Of a DNA stretch of 64,000 bases, positions 51,931 through 63,779 are shown one piece after another. Where the stretch lies: the NCBI GenBank assembly GCA_034440615.1, contig JAOTOM010005179.1, forward strand, positions 1,063,001 to 1,127,000, written 5' to 3'. Within the stretch, counting starts at the first letter, position 1. Each line of letters opens with the position of its first letter. This DNA comes from Ashinkailepas kermadecensis (taxonomy: Eukaryota; Arthropoda; Thecostraca; Neolepadidae). The notes beneath the pieces were generated by a model. That model did not search any database and was not told where the DNA came from. It saw nothing but the letters and a program-made list of their open reading frames with translations. A program made the translations under genes and the position numbers.

Positions 51931-52246
51931 AAGGAGGCCTCACGGTTGTTGCGGCTGCCGTACGATTTTCTAGGCACACCAGACCGGGTAAAAACCGTGA
52001 GGTGACCTTGAAGTCACCTCACGACCACCGCACAGTGACCTTGCGGCGGGGTCACGGCCTACGACCTTGCGATTTCCGGAAAAAGTTTAATGTCAAATTT
52101 AAAAATCGTAAGCCCCTGCGATGAGCAAAAAACTTGAGATCGCCTCACGGCTACCGTACTCTACCGTGCGGCCACCGAACGGTTATGACAATTTTGGGGA
52201 CTTACGGCCGCCGCCAGCACGCCGCAGTCCATTTGTGACCAAGGCA
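51931..52246 (-). repeat. Harbinger end block B' (right, outer)
   Basis: Reverse complement of block B with small gaps. It ends TTTGTGACCAAGGCA, followed by the TTA duplication at 52247. Confidence 0.92.
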
Positions 52247-53335
52247 TTATGAAGGCAAATGTGTGTAAAAACTTCTTTTGTTATCACCTTAAAGCACAAT
52301 AATACCTTCTCTTCTTGGTGAAATGACTGCTTATTGAGATATAAGTATAACTTGAAGTGCTGATGTCAAAAAGATTTCATTTTCCAAAGTTATGAACTTG
52401 AAATTCTTTCAAATTACATCAAGACACTGGAAAACACATTTTAAACCAAAGTGCCCTATGGTCTTCTTCCATATATTTACCCAAACTGCATACGTTGTGC
52501 AGATCCGAAAAGTTGGTTTTGAGCCGTTTGGTACAGCCAAGTAAAAACTAACTCTCACACATTTCAAATTCCTTGGATTTGAAAGCTTAGTAGGCGCCTA
52601 ACTACTTAAGCATGAACTCAGAGCAACACTGTTTCATAAAATACTACTAGGATTCGCATAATTTGAGATCGAAGAACAAGTTTGCTCCAAATCATGGTGT
52701 TTTTTGTTGGCTGAACTGATATGTCCGTCCTGGAAACACTAGTGAATGCATGGAATTTACAGAGCTGACTAAACATCACATCAAAGCCCAGTAAGAGCCC
52801 ACTGGTCAATAACAGACTTCCTCGTTGGGCTTTCGGTTCTAGTATTTGCCACTTCTCGTGCCTACCTAAGTGGGTGGGTAGGTGACTTGTTCCTGCCCTC
52901 ACAATTCCGCACATTCCCTTATTTTCACGAATCAATGGGAACATTTTTGTGCAAAACATGGCTCGATGTACCTCAAAAGTGTCCCTCACACAGCGACCTC
53001 CATAAAGAGTAGAATGAACTCCACTCCGAAAAGGCCGCATACCCTGCGCTTGTTATGAAACGAAAGCGCAATATATAGCGATAACTGCCACCAGAGGCTT
53101 GCCTTTGCCAACCGGCGATAGAGCTGTTTTGAAGCTAAGATATAAATGTGAACTTCAATTTTCACTATAATTACGAGTCTCCAATGCATATTTGTTTCCA
53201 GTTTTTCAACTTTGCTATTTTCCAGTAGATGAAAGCATCATTTGTACGAAAATAACATACAAAAATACTTCCCAGCTCTACACAGGTGAGGCACGCCTTA
53301 GTGCATCACATGGGCCGACCGCCCCTAGACCCTGC

Positions 53336-54506
53336 TCCCTAATCTGCTATCCCTGCGTTGGGACTCTGTTTTTGGTCCATTTACCGCTGCTACTAGTATC
53401 ATTTATCATGTCATTCCCGGGCCCATATGTTCATTAAAAGCCAGGGGCAAGCCTATCTATTCAATTTGGCAGCAAATTCGACTTCTTAGACCACAGGGTT
53501 CTTGAACGGAGAATGTCTGATTTGCCGCCAGCTCCTAGCCGCCAGAATGCTTCCAAAGTGAGAAAAACTACTGGGATTTTATTAAATAGTTACGTAATTA
53601 ATACACATAAAATATACTACTAATGCCATTCGCGAACATGTATGCACCAAGTTCCAGAGATAATACAATGAAATAAATAGACACTGTGAGAAGCCCCCAT
53701 GCATCTAGGGAGACTGCAAAAGAGCGTATGGGTCCAATCACATGGTCCAATCACATGGTCCAATCACATGGTCCAATCACATGGTCCAATCACATGAACC
53801 AACAGCACTGAAGTGAACCTCATCACCCCCTCGATTATCCGTTCTCAAGCTCAGGGTGTCACGACCCCCTGATCCACCGGGATCTCCAGCCATGCCTGGG
53901 AGAGGGCAAGTGCATTTTTGATGGGCATGTTATGTTCTGAACTGATTTTCTATCGATTTCTGGGACCCCGAGGAGCAAACCAAATAATCAAAGCGTTCCG
54001 TAATTTTATTTTTACTCAATACAATATAGCTTTAGCGGCTACAATTCATTCATCTCCCCTCCAAGGTCCTGCCAGTCTCCCAGCCCTTTTCTGCTCCAGA
54101 GGCCCGGCCATTTTTTTTCGGGCCCGTCTCGCCCTTAGGGGTATTAACTATTAGCTAGCATAGACACTGCCTCATCTGTAGTAGCTATGAGGATATTATA
54201 TTAAAATATATGTGCTTGCTTATCAGTGTTCAGTAATAAATAAATATGTAGGAGCTCAGTACTTCTGTTCAGTGCTTATGCAATCGTAGCAAAATTTCCC
54301 ACTGCTGATTCTTTCCTTGGCTTGTGATGCTTGCTCGAATACAAACACTTGAAACATATCAATGCTCCTATTCGGTTTCCAGCTATAGGAATTTTCACCC
54401 TCAACATCCATGTCCCAGTTGTTTTTTCTCCTTGCACGCGCATTATAATACGGTAGTTGGACATTAAAATTATCTTTTCAAAAGCTTTGCAATGAAAAAC
54501 AAAGAT
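53336..54506. other. Non-coding stretch with one short CCAAT-containing array
   Basis: 53731-53797 holds five copies of GGTCCAATCACAT (13 bp). The remainder shows no gene or transposon terminus. Confidence 0.5.
53731..53797. repeat. 13-bp tandem repeat, 5 copies
   Basis: Exact repeats of GGTCCAATCACAT, each with a CCAAT pentamer. Confidence 0.95.
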
Positions 54507-54930
54507 AGCTTACGTTGACGGTACCGCCTTCTACCCGTCCTCTTGTGTCAATGGTCTTACGTTGACGGTACCGCCTTCTACCCGTCCTCTTGTGTCAATG
54601 GTCTTACGTTGACGGTACCGCCTTCTACCCGTCCTCTGTGTCAATGGTCTTCGTTGACGGTCGCCTTCACCCGTCCTCTGGTCATGGTCTTCGTTGACGG
54701 TACGCCTTACCCGTTCTTGTGTATGGTCTCGTTGACGGTACCGCCTACCCGTCCCTGTGTATGGTCTTCGTTGACGGTACCGCTTCACCCGTCTCTTGTG
54801 TATGGTCTTCGTTGACGGTACCGCTCCTTTGTATGGTCTTACGTTGACGGTACCGCCTTCTACCCGTCCTCTTGTGTCAATGGTCTTACGTTGACGGTAC
54901 CGCCTTCTACCCGTCCTCTTGTGTCAATGG
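54507..54930. repeat. 47-bp minisatellite, about 9 copies, decayed centre
   Basis: The unit contains CTTACGTTGACGGTACCGCC and TTCTACCCGTCCTCTTGTGT. Two to three outer copies on each side are perfect, while copies at about 54650-54830 have lost many single bases. It is unrelated in sequence to the 47-bp array at 10.6 kb. Confidence 0.95.
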
Positions 54931-56909
54931 TCAGCTGGACACCGCAGCTTTTGCACTGCTTTCAAATGTCGGCCAAAATCTCCCAGATCTTGGTCAGTTG
55001 CTACTCACGTAACGAAAATAGAATGCAGAAATGCATCTGCTACATCAGCTTCACTATTGGCAGAAGTTTATTTCAAACATGGCGGACGGAACTGGAAATA
55101 AAGCCCAACTGGAGGTGGGCTGGGTGGGGTTCAATTGCTTTTGTTTGCAATGCGAAAGCATTTGTGAGCTAGAATAGAGTTGAAACTTTGCTGAAAGGGT
55201 ATTGATGTGCGATTCAGTGTAAAATGTATCAAGCTATGCTGGATTTACCTGGTAAGATGCTATCAGTGAATGGCTACGAACATTTTTAGTTGTTCCCTGA
55301 ACCCTAAGTGCACATTTACGGTCGCATTTCTTGATTTTATAATTGCAAAGCAAAATAGTAAGTACCACCACCTGTATTTATCATCATGCAATGGACCCTA
55401 GGCTTCATGCTACCCAGCACATGCTTACCCCCACAAGGATTACATACACAGCAAGTAGGCTTCTGAATACATGACTTGTGAAAAGCAGAACCCACGATAC
55501 GCGCACCAAGCATATATTTGTTTAGCCATGGTGAGCTTTGATGGCACATCTGAATTTCATTCGCCATTCATTTAGCCAAAGCATATGTTCTGAAAGAAAC
55601 TGATGTCGAAGCTCGAATACGACTTGGGAAAATAATGGTTCATGTTTCATTTTTGGGTTTCTTGTACATTTCGAAATTGTAACAGTAACGGAAACAGTTA
55701 ATTCCATAAACAATGGAAAGTGTGACTCGCAACAGAACCAATTGTTCGAACCTTGGAAAATGTATTCTGGTAGGTACATACCAGCACGATGTTCCGTTGA
55801 GTTCTATGCAGTTTTGAGGCGGCTCTAGGCCGATAAGCCAAATTTGGAACTGATGATGGAAAACGGCATGTAACCGGAAATATAGAATTGGTTCCTATTC
55901 CAAATACCTTGTTTTTGTATCTGCGTCTTTCACTAGTCCACGTCAATTACATCCATGAGATCCACAATACATGAAATGGGTACTGCACATAACAAAAGTT
56001 AGATTGTAGAATTGCATAAAAAGTATATATTCACAATTTCACATCTTATTAAGGTCTCTTCCAACAAACATTTGAATTCTTTATCTGTGTCTACGGAAAA
56101 TGGAATTGGTCACATGGCTATGGTCCATAGTGCAATGCTAGTTGAGTTATCGAAGTTCATGTGTTCAGGTGATGAGACATTTCATGATTTTCAATGTTCC
56201 AAGTATGAAAAGATAATATTGTCTTGCGGTATGTACTGAAATTATGCAACACAATACTGGCATAATGGCAGGTTGCAGTATTCGATCTCACATCACACAC
56301 ACACACACATGTTGGATCTTGTTCCCAAGTTTGTATATTGTTAATCAGAGACGAGACGGCTATACTGTGGCAGCCCAGCAATGCTGGCGACATACTCTCG
56401 GTGAGCAAATGTTAGCTTACGCCAATGCGAACCGGGTTCGACCAGTTCTTCCCACTTATTTAGTCGATGAACATGGAGGGGCATGTTCCTCCGGCCAAGC
56501 CGAAGTCTTGGCCCAGCTCTCAGCTGATAGGCTTTGATTGGGTTTGAGTTTTGTTGAGTTAGGCACTTCGGCCTCCTCAGGCCATTTCGTGCCATACTTT
56601 GATTGGTCGTGGCCTAACAGTTTGTCGATGACTGGGCGCAATATGGATATATGGATATATTTGCGTGTTGGTTGCCAAATTTTACATCATACTGCTTATT
56701 TGCGCAGTGTTGCCGCTGCCAGTTTTCCTGTTCCTTGTGCAACATAATTTTGCCAAATACTTTCCTATTTCAAGGGATAATTATACATCACTATGCGAGT
56801 TCTTCCCTTGAAAAAGTACCATCCTACTTCATCTAGTCTAGTTTACGAATAAAATGGTTCCAACAGGAAGCTCATGTAAGTACATGTAGGTATTATCAGG
56901 TAAGAAGAT

Positions 56910-56964
<55 letters not shown>

Positions 56965-58400
56965 TTCACCTCTCTCTCTTCTCAGAGGGCAGAATTGACG
57001 TGAAGCCTCACGGGTCCACTGAATTCGATAGTCGTGAGGAAGATCATTCCAGCACATCAGCTCTCCTACAGTTCATCGATTTATCCATAGATGGCGCGCG
57101 ATGCCCCGTTCAATGCGGCGCGCGAGGGATGGACAGAGCCAGATCTATGAAGCCACCAGCAGTCATATATATGTAATCAACCGATAAATTTCATCCCGCT
57201 GGCTGTCGAGTGGGCGGATACGAATAATAAATACCCAGATGTTGTGACGAGCGGCAGAAGAGACAGATCGGCACGGCAGACCACCCTGCGGATCACGACG
57301 CATAATGCGCATCAGGTACTCCTCCCGTAAACGTGGAGGCAGCAACACAACGCGCTGGGCCTGCGCTGCTGCAGAACGTTGCGAAGCAGTAGCGGTGCGC
57401 TCTAAAAGCTGTTCAATGGGTTCATGATACAATTCTGGCAGCTTATCTGGTGATGAGTCATTCACCCATCCTCATCAGATGACTCGATTGCCTTCAATTC
57501 CCCACGACTATCACATGTTCCATTTTAAAATGCATGCTGTACCTCACCAGGTGGAAACAGAGAAACTTAATAGGAGCAGGGGTGACCGAAGTGAAAATAC
57601 ACTAGGCCCCCATCCCAACGAAAACTCCTCGGACTTTGCCCATTTTATCTTACAGATCTCAGAAATTCTGATTTTTTTATTTGACAATATTTATGTTTAT
57701 GCTTATTCAGCACCCTCACGAACGGGCTACCTCGTCCAATAGCAGGTGATATCACATAAATAAAAGAGCAGTGCACAGTACATGTCAACATAAAACTCTG
57801 AGTCATAGTATGCAACTAAAGTGCCGTACAGTGTGCTCGTCACCGTCGTCACCGCCACCCTCCCCCACCCCCACTCAATACACCAACAAACACACACCGG
57901 GTTAAATAAAAATTAAAAAAGTGTAATCCTTTCCCTCCCCGAAGAAAGGTCAAGGGCGGAGTTTGCTGTACCTTTGATGGTGCCTGGACACCACCATCGT
58001 TGCCTTATTGACCTCATTAACCAATTTGGTTTTTACAATCCCTTGTAAATTGACCTGGGACGCGTCAAGGAGAGTAATATTCCCAAATCTCCAAAATGCC
58101 GCCCTTCGCAGTAGTTGCAGCAGAGCAACACCAAACTCAGAGCATGCTGTTCTTCCATCAAGTCAAACAACTCTGCTTTCTCAAAATGTTCATTAAGGTC
58201 AAGGTTACTGAACTGAGGTCAGGTCAAATTCCATCTTCTTATCGTAGTGAGGGGAAAACTTTTCATGCAGAACATGATAAAAGAACGATATAGACATTCT
58301 GCTTTCAAATATCTGACAAGGTCAATGGCGTAAGGTCAGGTGAAGAATCATGTATATTTTACGCTGTCGTTTAGTGGGTGTAGTTGGGAATTGTGTGCCC
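54931..58400. other. Non-coding stretch with CT microsatellite
   Basis: (CT)n lies at 56912-56958. A minus-strand open frame at 57163-57465 (with LLPPRLREEYLMRIMRRDPQ) has coding-like composition but no ATG and no recognised family. 58190-58345 contains several AGGTCA words. Confidence 0.35.
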
Positions 58401-58401
58401 A

Positions 58402-58707
58402 TCAGCTGCTTCGGCGATATTGCGCCCGCACCGTCGTCTTATGCCGAATGCTGCTGTTCCTTGTAAAGTCAAATTTGAATTCGGTTTCAGAGCCATCTAA
58501 GTAGTGCAACATGACATTGGGTGCATAACCAATGGCCTGAGATGACACGACTTCGTGTGACCGGACCTTGTATGTTTCTGTTCCGGAGACAAACATAAAG
58601 AGATGCATAATATCGGACCGTAGGAATAAATGGCAGACGAAAAAGGAGTTTTCATATAGGTGTGAGGGAAATGAATAAGACCACAAGGGTGCCGCACCAA
58701 AAAGCAT
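58402..58707 (-). CDS. Hypothetical ORF or possible terminal exon
   Basis: The open frame begins at ATG (complement of 58705-58707) and ends at TGA near 58402. A pyrimidine-rich stretch ending in CCGGAACAG could act as a splice acceptor. The part after it reads ETYKVRSHEVVSSQAIGYAP, then VMLHYLDGSETEFKFDF, then RNSSIRHKTTVRAQYRR, which looks more protein-like than neighbouring ORFs. I cannot assign a family and no second exon was found, so chance remains likely. Confidence 0.2.
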   Translation of the reverse strand: MLFGAAPLWSYSFPSHLYENSFFVCHLFLRSDIMHLFMFVSGTETYKVRSHEVVSSQAIGYAPNVMLHYLDGSETEFKFDFTRNSSIRHKTTVRAQYRRSS

Positions 58708-58997
58708 TTCGGGCCGCGCCGCTGTCAGTAACTGTAATCATTCCCATCGCTGAGGTAACGTCAGTCTCGCTGCTGACAGAATATGCCTTTCTGATGGCAT
58801 CAATGTCCATCGATCGAAAAGTGCAACAAGAACAACTGTGACTGGGTCTCAAATAGATTCGATGGCTGTGACGAATTGGGAAATAGTAATACGTGGGTAA
58901 CGTGGGTACCTGTTGATGGTAAGGTGAACGGTAGGATGCGGGAAAGTGACAACTAATGCACTGAAAACTGCTCGGAAAGATGATGCGAAGCCGTAAC

Positions 58998-59838
58998 TAA
59001 TCCCACCCCGTCCACTGTGACGGACCAGGGCCGTGGAGTACGCACCGTCCGTCCACTGTGGCGGACCAGGGCCGCGGAGTACGCACCGTCCGTCCACTGT
59101 GGTGGACCAGGGCCGCGGAGTACACACCGTCCACTGTGTCGGGCCAGGATCGCAGAGCACACCGTCCACTGCGGTGGATCAGGGCCGCGGAGTACATCAT
59201 CCCATCATCCACTGTGGCGGACCAGGGTCGCGGAGAATACCGTCCACTGTGGCGGATCAGGGCCGCGGAGTACACACCGTCCACTGTGTCGGGCCAGGAT
59301 CGCAGAGCACACCGTCCACTGCGGTGGATAGGCCCACTCCACTGTGTGCAGGATCGCAGGACATGCGGTGGATCAGGGGGAGTACATCATCCTCATCCAC
59401 TGTGGCGGACCAGGGTCGCGGAGAATACCGTCCACTGTGGCGGATCAGGGCCGCGGAGTACACACCGTCCACTGTGTCGGGCCGGGATCGAGAGCCACTG
59501 CGGTGGATCAGGGCCGCGGAGTACATCATCCCATCATCCACTGTGGCGGACCAGGGTCGCGGAGAATACCGTCACTGGGGGGGAAAGGGGACCGTCCACT
59601 GTGTCGGGCCAGGATCGCAGAGCACACCGTCCACTGCGGTGGATCAGGGCCGCGGAGTACATCATCCCATCATCCACTGTGGCGGACCAGGGTCGCGGAG
59701 AATACCGTCCACTGTGGCGGATCAGGGTCGCGGAGCATATCGTCCACTGTGGCGGATCAGGCCGTGGAATACACCGTCCACTGTGACGGATCGAGGCTGC
59801 GGAGCACACCGTCCACTACGGCGGATCAGGGCCATCGA
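58998..59838. repeat. ~36-bp minisatellite with higher-order pattern
   Basis: The core CCGTCCACTGTGGCGGACCA is followed by GGGCCGCGGAGTAC. Four monomer types recur in fixed order (GTGTCGGGCCAGGATCG; GCGGTGGATCAGGG with CATCATCCCAT; GGACCAGGGTCGCGGAGAATAC; GCGGATCAGGGCCGCGGAG), a ~150-bp higher-order unit (for example 59131 to 59281) repeated about four times. Copies at 59330-59380 and 59560-59595 are damaged. Confidence 0.93.
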
Positions 59839-61074
59839 CAGACCAAATCATGTCATGCCATGCAATGCTGCAACATAAGCATCGAGGAATAGCTCATCTG
59901 TTTCATCACTCACACGCGATTTCAACTCCCAAGTTCTCCAGACAGTTTGACGAATGTTAAACATCTGCTACATGGATAGACAAGGATGGACTATTAGGCA
60001 ACAGAGATACCATGGAATTCAGATCGTAGTATTTTTGCTGCAATACATATCTTCGTCCACAGGCTGCTTTGGAGATGGATGCGCTCCCAATTCCCAAAGG
60101 TTGGTCTGGGTTGGAGTTGGAGGTGGATGGGGCAACACTGTGAAGGACATAACATACGGTTCAAAGGAGACTTATTTCTGTTTACATTAACAATGCAGGC
60201 AATGAAGCAACTTTTCTTTAATTGACTTTTATTGTGTCCTGAGTGAACAGTAGAATATAGATGAGTTCCCGTGATATATATTATAGAAGTAAGGTTTTGA
60301 GGTAGTTTTTAGATTCCAGTGTGAATGGCTTGTATTCATCATAAGTAAATTTGCAAACATACTGCTATATCAATAAGCAGCAATGCAGGAAATTTCCTGC
60401 ATTATATTTTGCCTACAAACGAGCCGTTACATGTGGCATCTCACTTCCCATGCTATTACAAATTGTGAGCATTATTTTACATACAAACATCAGTACCTTA
60501 CAAGTGTCAACAATTAATTTCTTTCATCCACTTCAAACATGATTTAAGAAAACACTGTCAGATATTTTAAACATGAAAAAGAGTGGCCTACTTCATGTTT
60601 TTGAATACCATTTGAGTGAATTTGACGTCTTATTGGTGAACTGAGTACTTCTTGAGATATAAGAACTTTACCTGCACCTGTATCTATCATGAAAATGATG
60701 CACGTTCCAATGAAATGAACATCAAATTCATTCAAATAACATCAGAAAGCATGGGAAAAGCATACTTCCGACCACAAACTGGTTTATGGGTTTCTATGCA
60801 TCTACCTTATCTGTTAACATCAATGATGTATATTTTGCTTATACATTTGAAGCTGGGAAAATTATATCATCAGCCCAGGATTCCATTCATGAAATATGGC
60901 ACCTTCAGAATGTTATTGTCCTTTGTGAAGCAATAAATACAAGGCTCTCATGCAGCATGCAGTTGGAGGTGCATCATGTGCACCAGGTATACAAAAAGAT
61001 GTGCCAATCCCTAGAGGAAAAGGCATACCGGGTGCCCCAATCCAGGGGAAAAACACTAAGCGTAGTGAAAATAA
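59839..61074. other. Non-coding or unrecognised
   Basis: A plus-strand ORF at 60786-61112 (IHEIWHLQNVIVLCEAINTR, then VHQVYKKMCQSLEEKAYRVP) has no recognised family. Its end overlaps the hAT-related fragment that follows, so it may be transposon-derived. Confidence 0.3.
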
Positions 61075-61260
61075 AATATGAAGAAAAGCACCCTAAAAAC
61101 AGTTCTTCTTGAAGACAACTGTGGTAATTACCTGGTACTAATATAGAAACTCTGAGCACAAATCAGATAAAGGCATGGACTGGACTTCTTGAAGCTTACC
61201 TACCAACTTCTTCATCTACTGTTTCCTTGGAAATTAAATAGCAAACTATTCGCCGTTTAG
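61075..61260 (-). mobile_element. Diverged fragment related to the interior of the hAT copies
   Basis: Words such as GGCATGGACTGGACTT, TTGAAGCTTAC and TTTCCTTGGAAAT align with P (reverse complement of about 41150-41330) and M 47580-47770. Orientation is opposite to P. No ends or target-site duplication were found. Confidence 0.6.
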
Positions 61261-63040
61261 AATCACACCAATCAGCAGATGCATCAGAAGATGTGAACTC
61301 CTTTTGTGACAATGATGATGTGATCCCACCTGCGCAGCAGCCATACAATACAGGCAATCATCAGGAAGCACAACCTTTGTGCTGAAGCATCAGGGCAATG
61401 TAGGGTGACACTTCCCCAGGGAAAATATTGTCATTTATGTCAATAGTGATGGTCTGAATTCGGCTTAAAAACTAGTTGAGCAGTAGGTGCACTCAAGCGT
61501 CCTGGTAGGGCACCTCCACAAGCTCAACGGCTAAGCTTTGGTCTCATTGGGGAGGAGGGAAAATCAATGCTTGGGAGAGCAAATTAATAATTGTGGCCAG
61601 TCTCCCCCCTTAGTGCGTACGAAATGACACCTCTGGTTTCTGAGTATATTCTTTCCAATCATTGCCAGTATTATTGCACTAGCTATTTACGACACAAGCT
61701 ATACACACATTTTACCTCCATAAAGAAAACAGTGGGTTTAGGTTTGGTAAGATCAGGTTAGGATTTTCTGTTAAGTTGGGAACATTTTCACATTTTTGTC
61801 GTGAAATTTTTCACAAAATTTACAATTTACTTCTAATTTACTTTTTTTCTTCAAAAACAGATTAGGCAAGGTCAAGATTAGGTTAGGGTTTTTTAAGCTG
61901 ACTTTTTTTTACCATGTTCAACATTGTCAACATTCAACAATGACGATGTTAGTCCAAATTTCAATATGTTTTTCTTACATAGAGGGTTAGGCTAGGCTAG
62001 GTTAGAATAGGTTATGCTATATTTTTTGTATTGAATACAATTTTTATGTTATTTAATCCAACTCCAAGCCCTTTTATGGCTGTATTTTGACTGCCACTTG
62101 AAAAGTATATATTTTCAGAGCAAATGGGTGGTTACATCATGTTCAACACATTCATAAACACTCATTATAAAAATGAATTCCATGAATTCAAATCTGTCTT
62201 AAAGTGCATATTTACCTCATTACCATGGGTAAATGCTATTTGTCTGAATTGAAGGAAACGCCAGGTGCCGCCGTACCGCGCTGCCTCCTACCTCGATGCC
62301 TCCTACCTCGATCTTGCTTCCTCGGACCTCCAATGTCCGCCGTCCGATGTCTATGTCGGGAAATGCATCGATGTATCTACTAACCGTGCACTGCCATCCA
62401 TCATTCACTCACCTTCACTCATCGTCAATGTTTCCGAATGCAACATTCCAAATCTGAACAAAGGCAGGAAGCAGCTGTGTCCCATCCGCTTCATCAGCGT
62501 CAGCCATAGTCATTAGTCCCAAATCTTGGTTCTGCTGGAGTTATGCCACATGGTGCATGCAAGCATCAGTATGCCACTACAGTTGTTGTTTAGTGGCTTT
62601 GCATATTTTTTTCCAGACAGTTTGGTTTCAAATGCATCAGCTAATCCGAACATTTTATGATGTAAAGTTGTGCTTGCAAAGTAGGAGGAAATCTGACTAT
62701 TTTGTTTTTGTGCACAAATTTTCTTCTTTTTTTGCAGCAAAAGGTGGAGATTCAATCCACTATCCAATCCAAATCTGTTTCCTTTCAGTACAAAATGTGC
62801 TCGTTGGCATCACCTTTGTTTTCTAATTAGTATGGTGTTATTCTTCTTTTTTTACTTTAGCTTTCTTCACATCAGCATAACAATAACATCAGTTACTTGG
62901 GGCCAAATCAACATTGGGGGCCAAGATCAACATTGGTGGGTCCGTGCCATCCATAATAGGATACAAATCGACGCCCATGAATAGGACTATACATAGTCGC
63001 CAGTAATGTAGCCCACACATGGAATTATTTCAAATTTAGG
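61261..63040. other. Non-coding stretch, GGTTAGG clusters
   Basis: GGTTAGG/GGCTAGG words occur at 61738-61770, 61860-61895 and 61985-62020. Short ORFs at 62265-62516 lack family features. Confidence 0.4.
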
Positions 63041-63275
63041 TAAGGGCGACTCCATGGGGGAGGGAGGGGTCATGCCCCCGTAAAAGCCTATTTGTTGCTG
63101 ATATTTTCCATTAAAATGACATTTTCTCGATATCTATAAACATTTTTGACATATATTGTCTTAAGCAGCACCGACGAATTTTATCTGTTGAAATCTGAGG
63201 AGTTACTTTTGTTTCAAAATCCAGGATATTTTTAATTCCCCCCCCCCCTCAGACAGGCTTCTGGATACGCCCCTG
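63041..63275 (+). mobile_element. Candidate hAT-like MITE, 235 bp
   Basis: The left end TAAGGGCGACTCCATGGGGG and the right end (inward) CAGGGGCGTATCCAGAAGCC form imperfect inverted repeats, each followed by G-rich or C-rich tracts. Flanking bases (AATTTAGG and ATTCAGTG) do not give a clean 8-bp duplication in register, so the boundary is uncertain. Confidence 0.5.
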
Positions 63276-63779
63276 ATTCAGTGGAAGTCACCCTGTGAAC
63301 AGCTCACCTACCACTTTAATGTTGGGCTTTAACACCACTAGAAGCATGCAGTGTGCGTGACCTAATGATCGAATGACCTCACCAACATCGGTCTGAAGCG
63401 ATGCTAGTTCGCGAGCGCGGTTTCGCAAATATCTGAGACCATTGTTCGATAGATACTTACCACCACCCGTAGAACCCGAAAAAAAAAATATTACTGGTGA
63501 TATGTCTTACAGGCAATCCTGGAATTTTACTCAGTTATGGTTCAGGTAGCATAATGAATAAAGCATATGACACATGTACTCATGTAGGCAGAGGAAGTCC
63601 CAGTCAGGGAGATGATCAATACATAACCAGTAGCAGCTGATGCGTCCCTAAGCCCAAATAATCAATCATGAACCAGCCAGGCAGCACAACAGAGGAAACA
63701 CTGCCCCATCCATGCACCCACACACTTGCATTAACCCTATTACCACAGGACATCTGAAGCCCACCTCCAGCTTCTGACA
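63276..63779. other. Non-coding stretch, nothing recognised
   Basis: Spacer between the MITE candidate and the terminal array. Confidence 0.4.

Larger units (their letters stand above)
48954..52246 (+). mobile_element. PIF/Harbinger DNA transposon with complex ends
   Basis: The element is 3,293 bp, flanked by TTA (48951-48953 and 52247-52249), the target duplication typical of PIF/Harbinger. Outer ends are TGCCTCGGTCACA and, inward from the right, TGCCTTGGTCACA. It has long end blocks rich in GCGGCCGC, CCGCAAGG and GTACGG: A at 48954-49267, inverted at about 51619-51929; and B at about 49308-49680, inverted at about 51931-52246. The order is A-B-gene-A'-B', interleaved. The transposase between is frameshifted. 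It lies inside hAT copy M, so it is the younger insertion. Confidence 0.93.
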
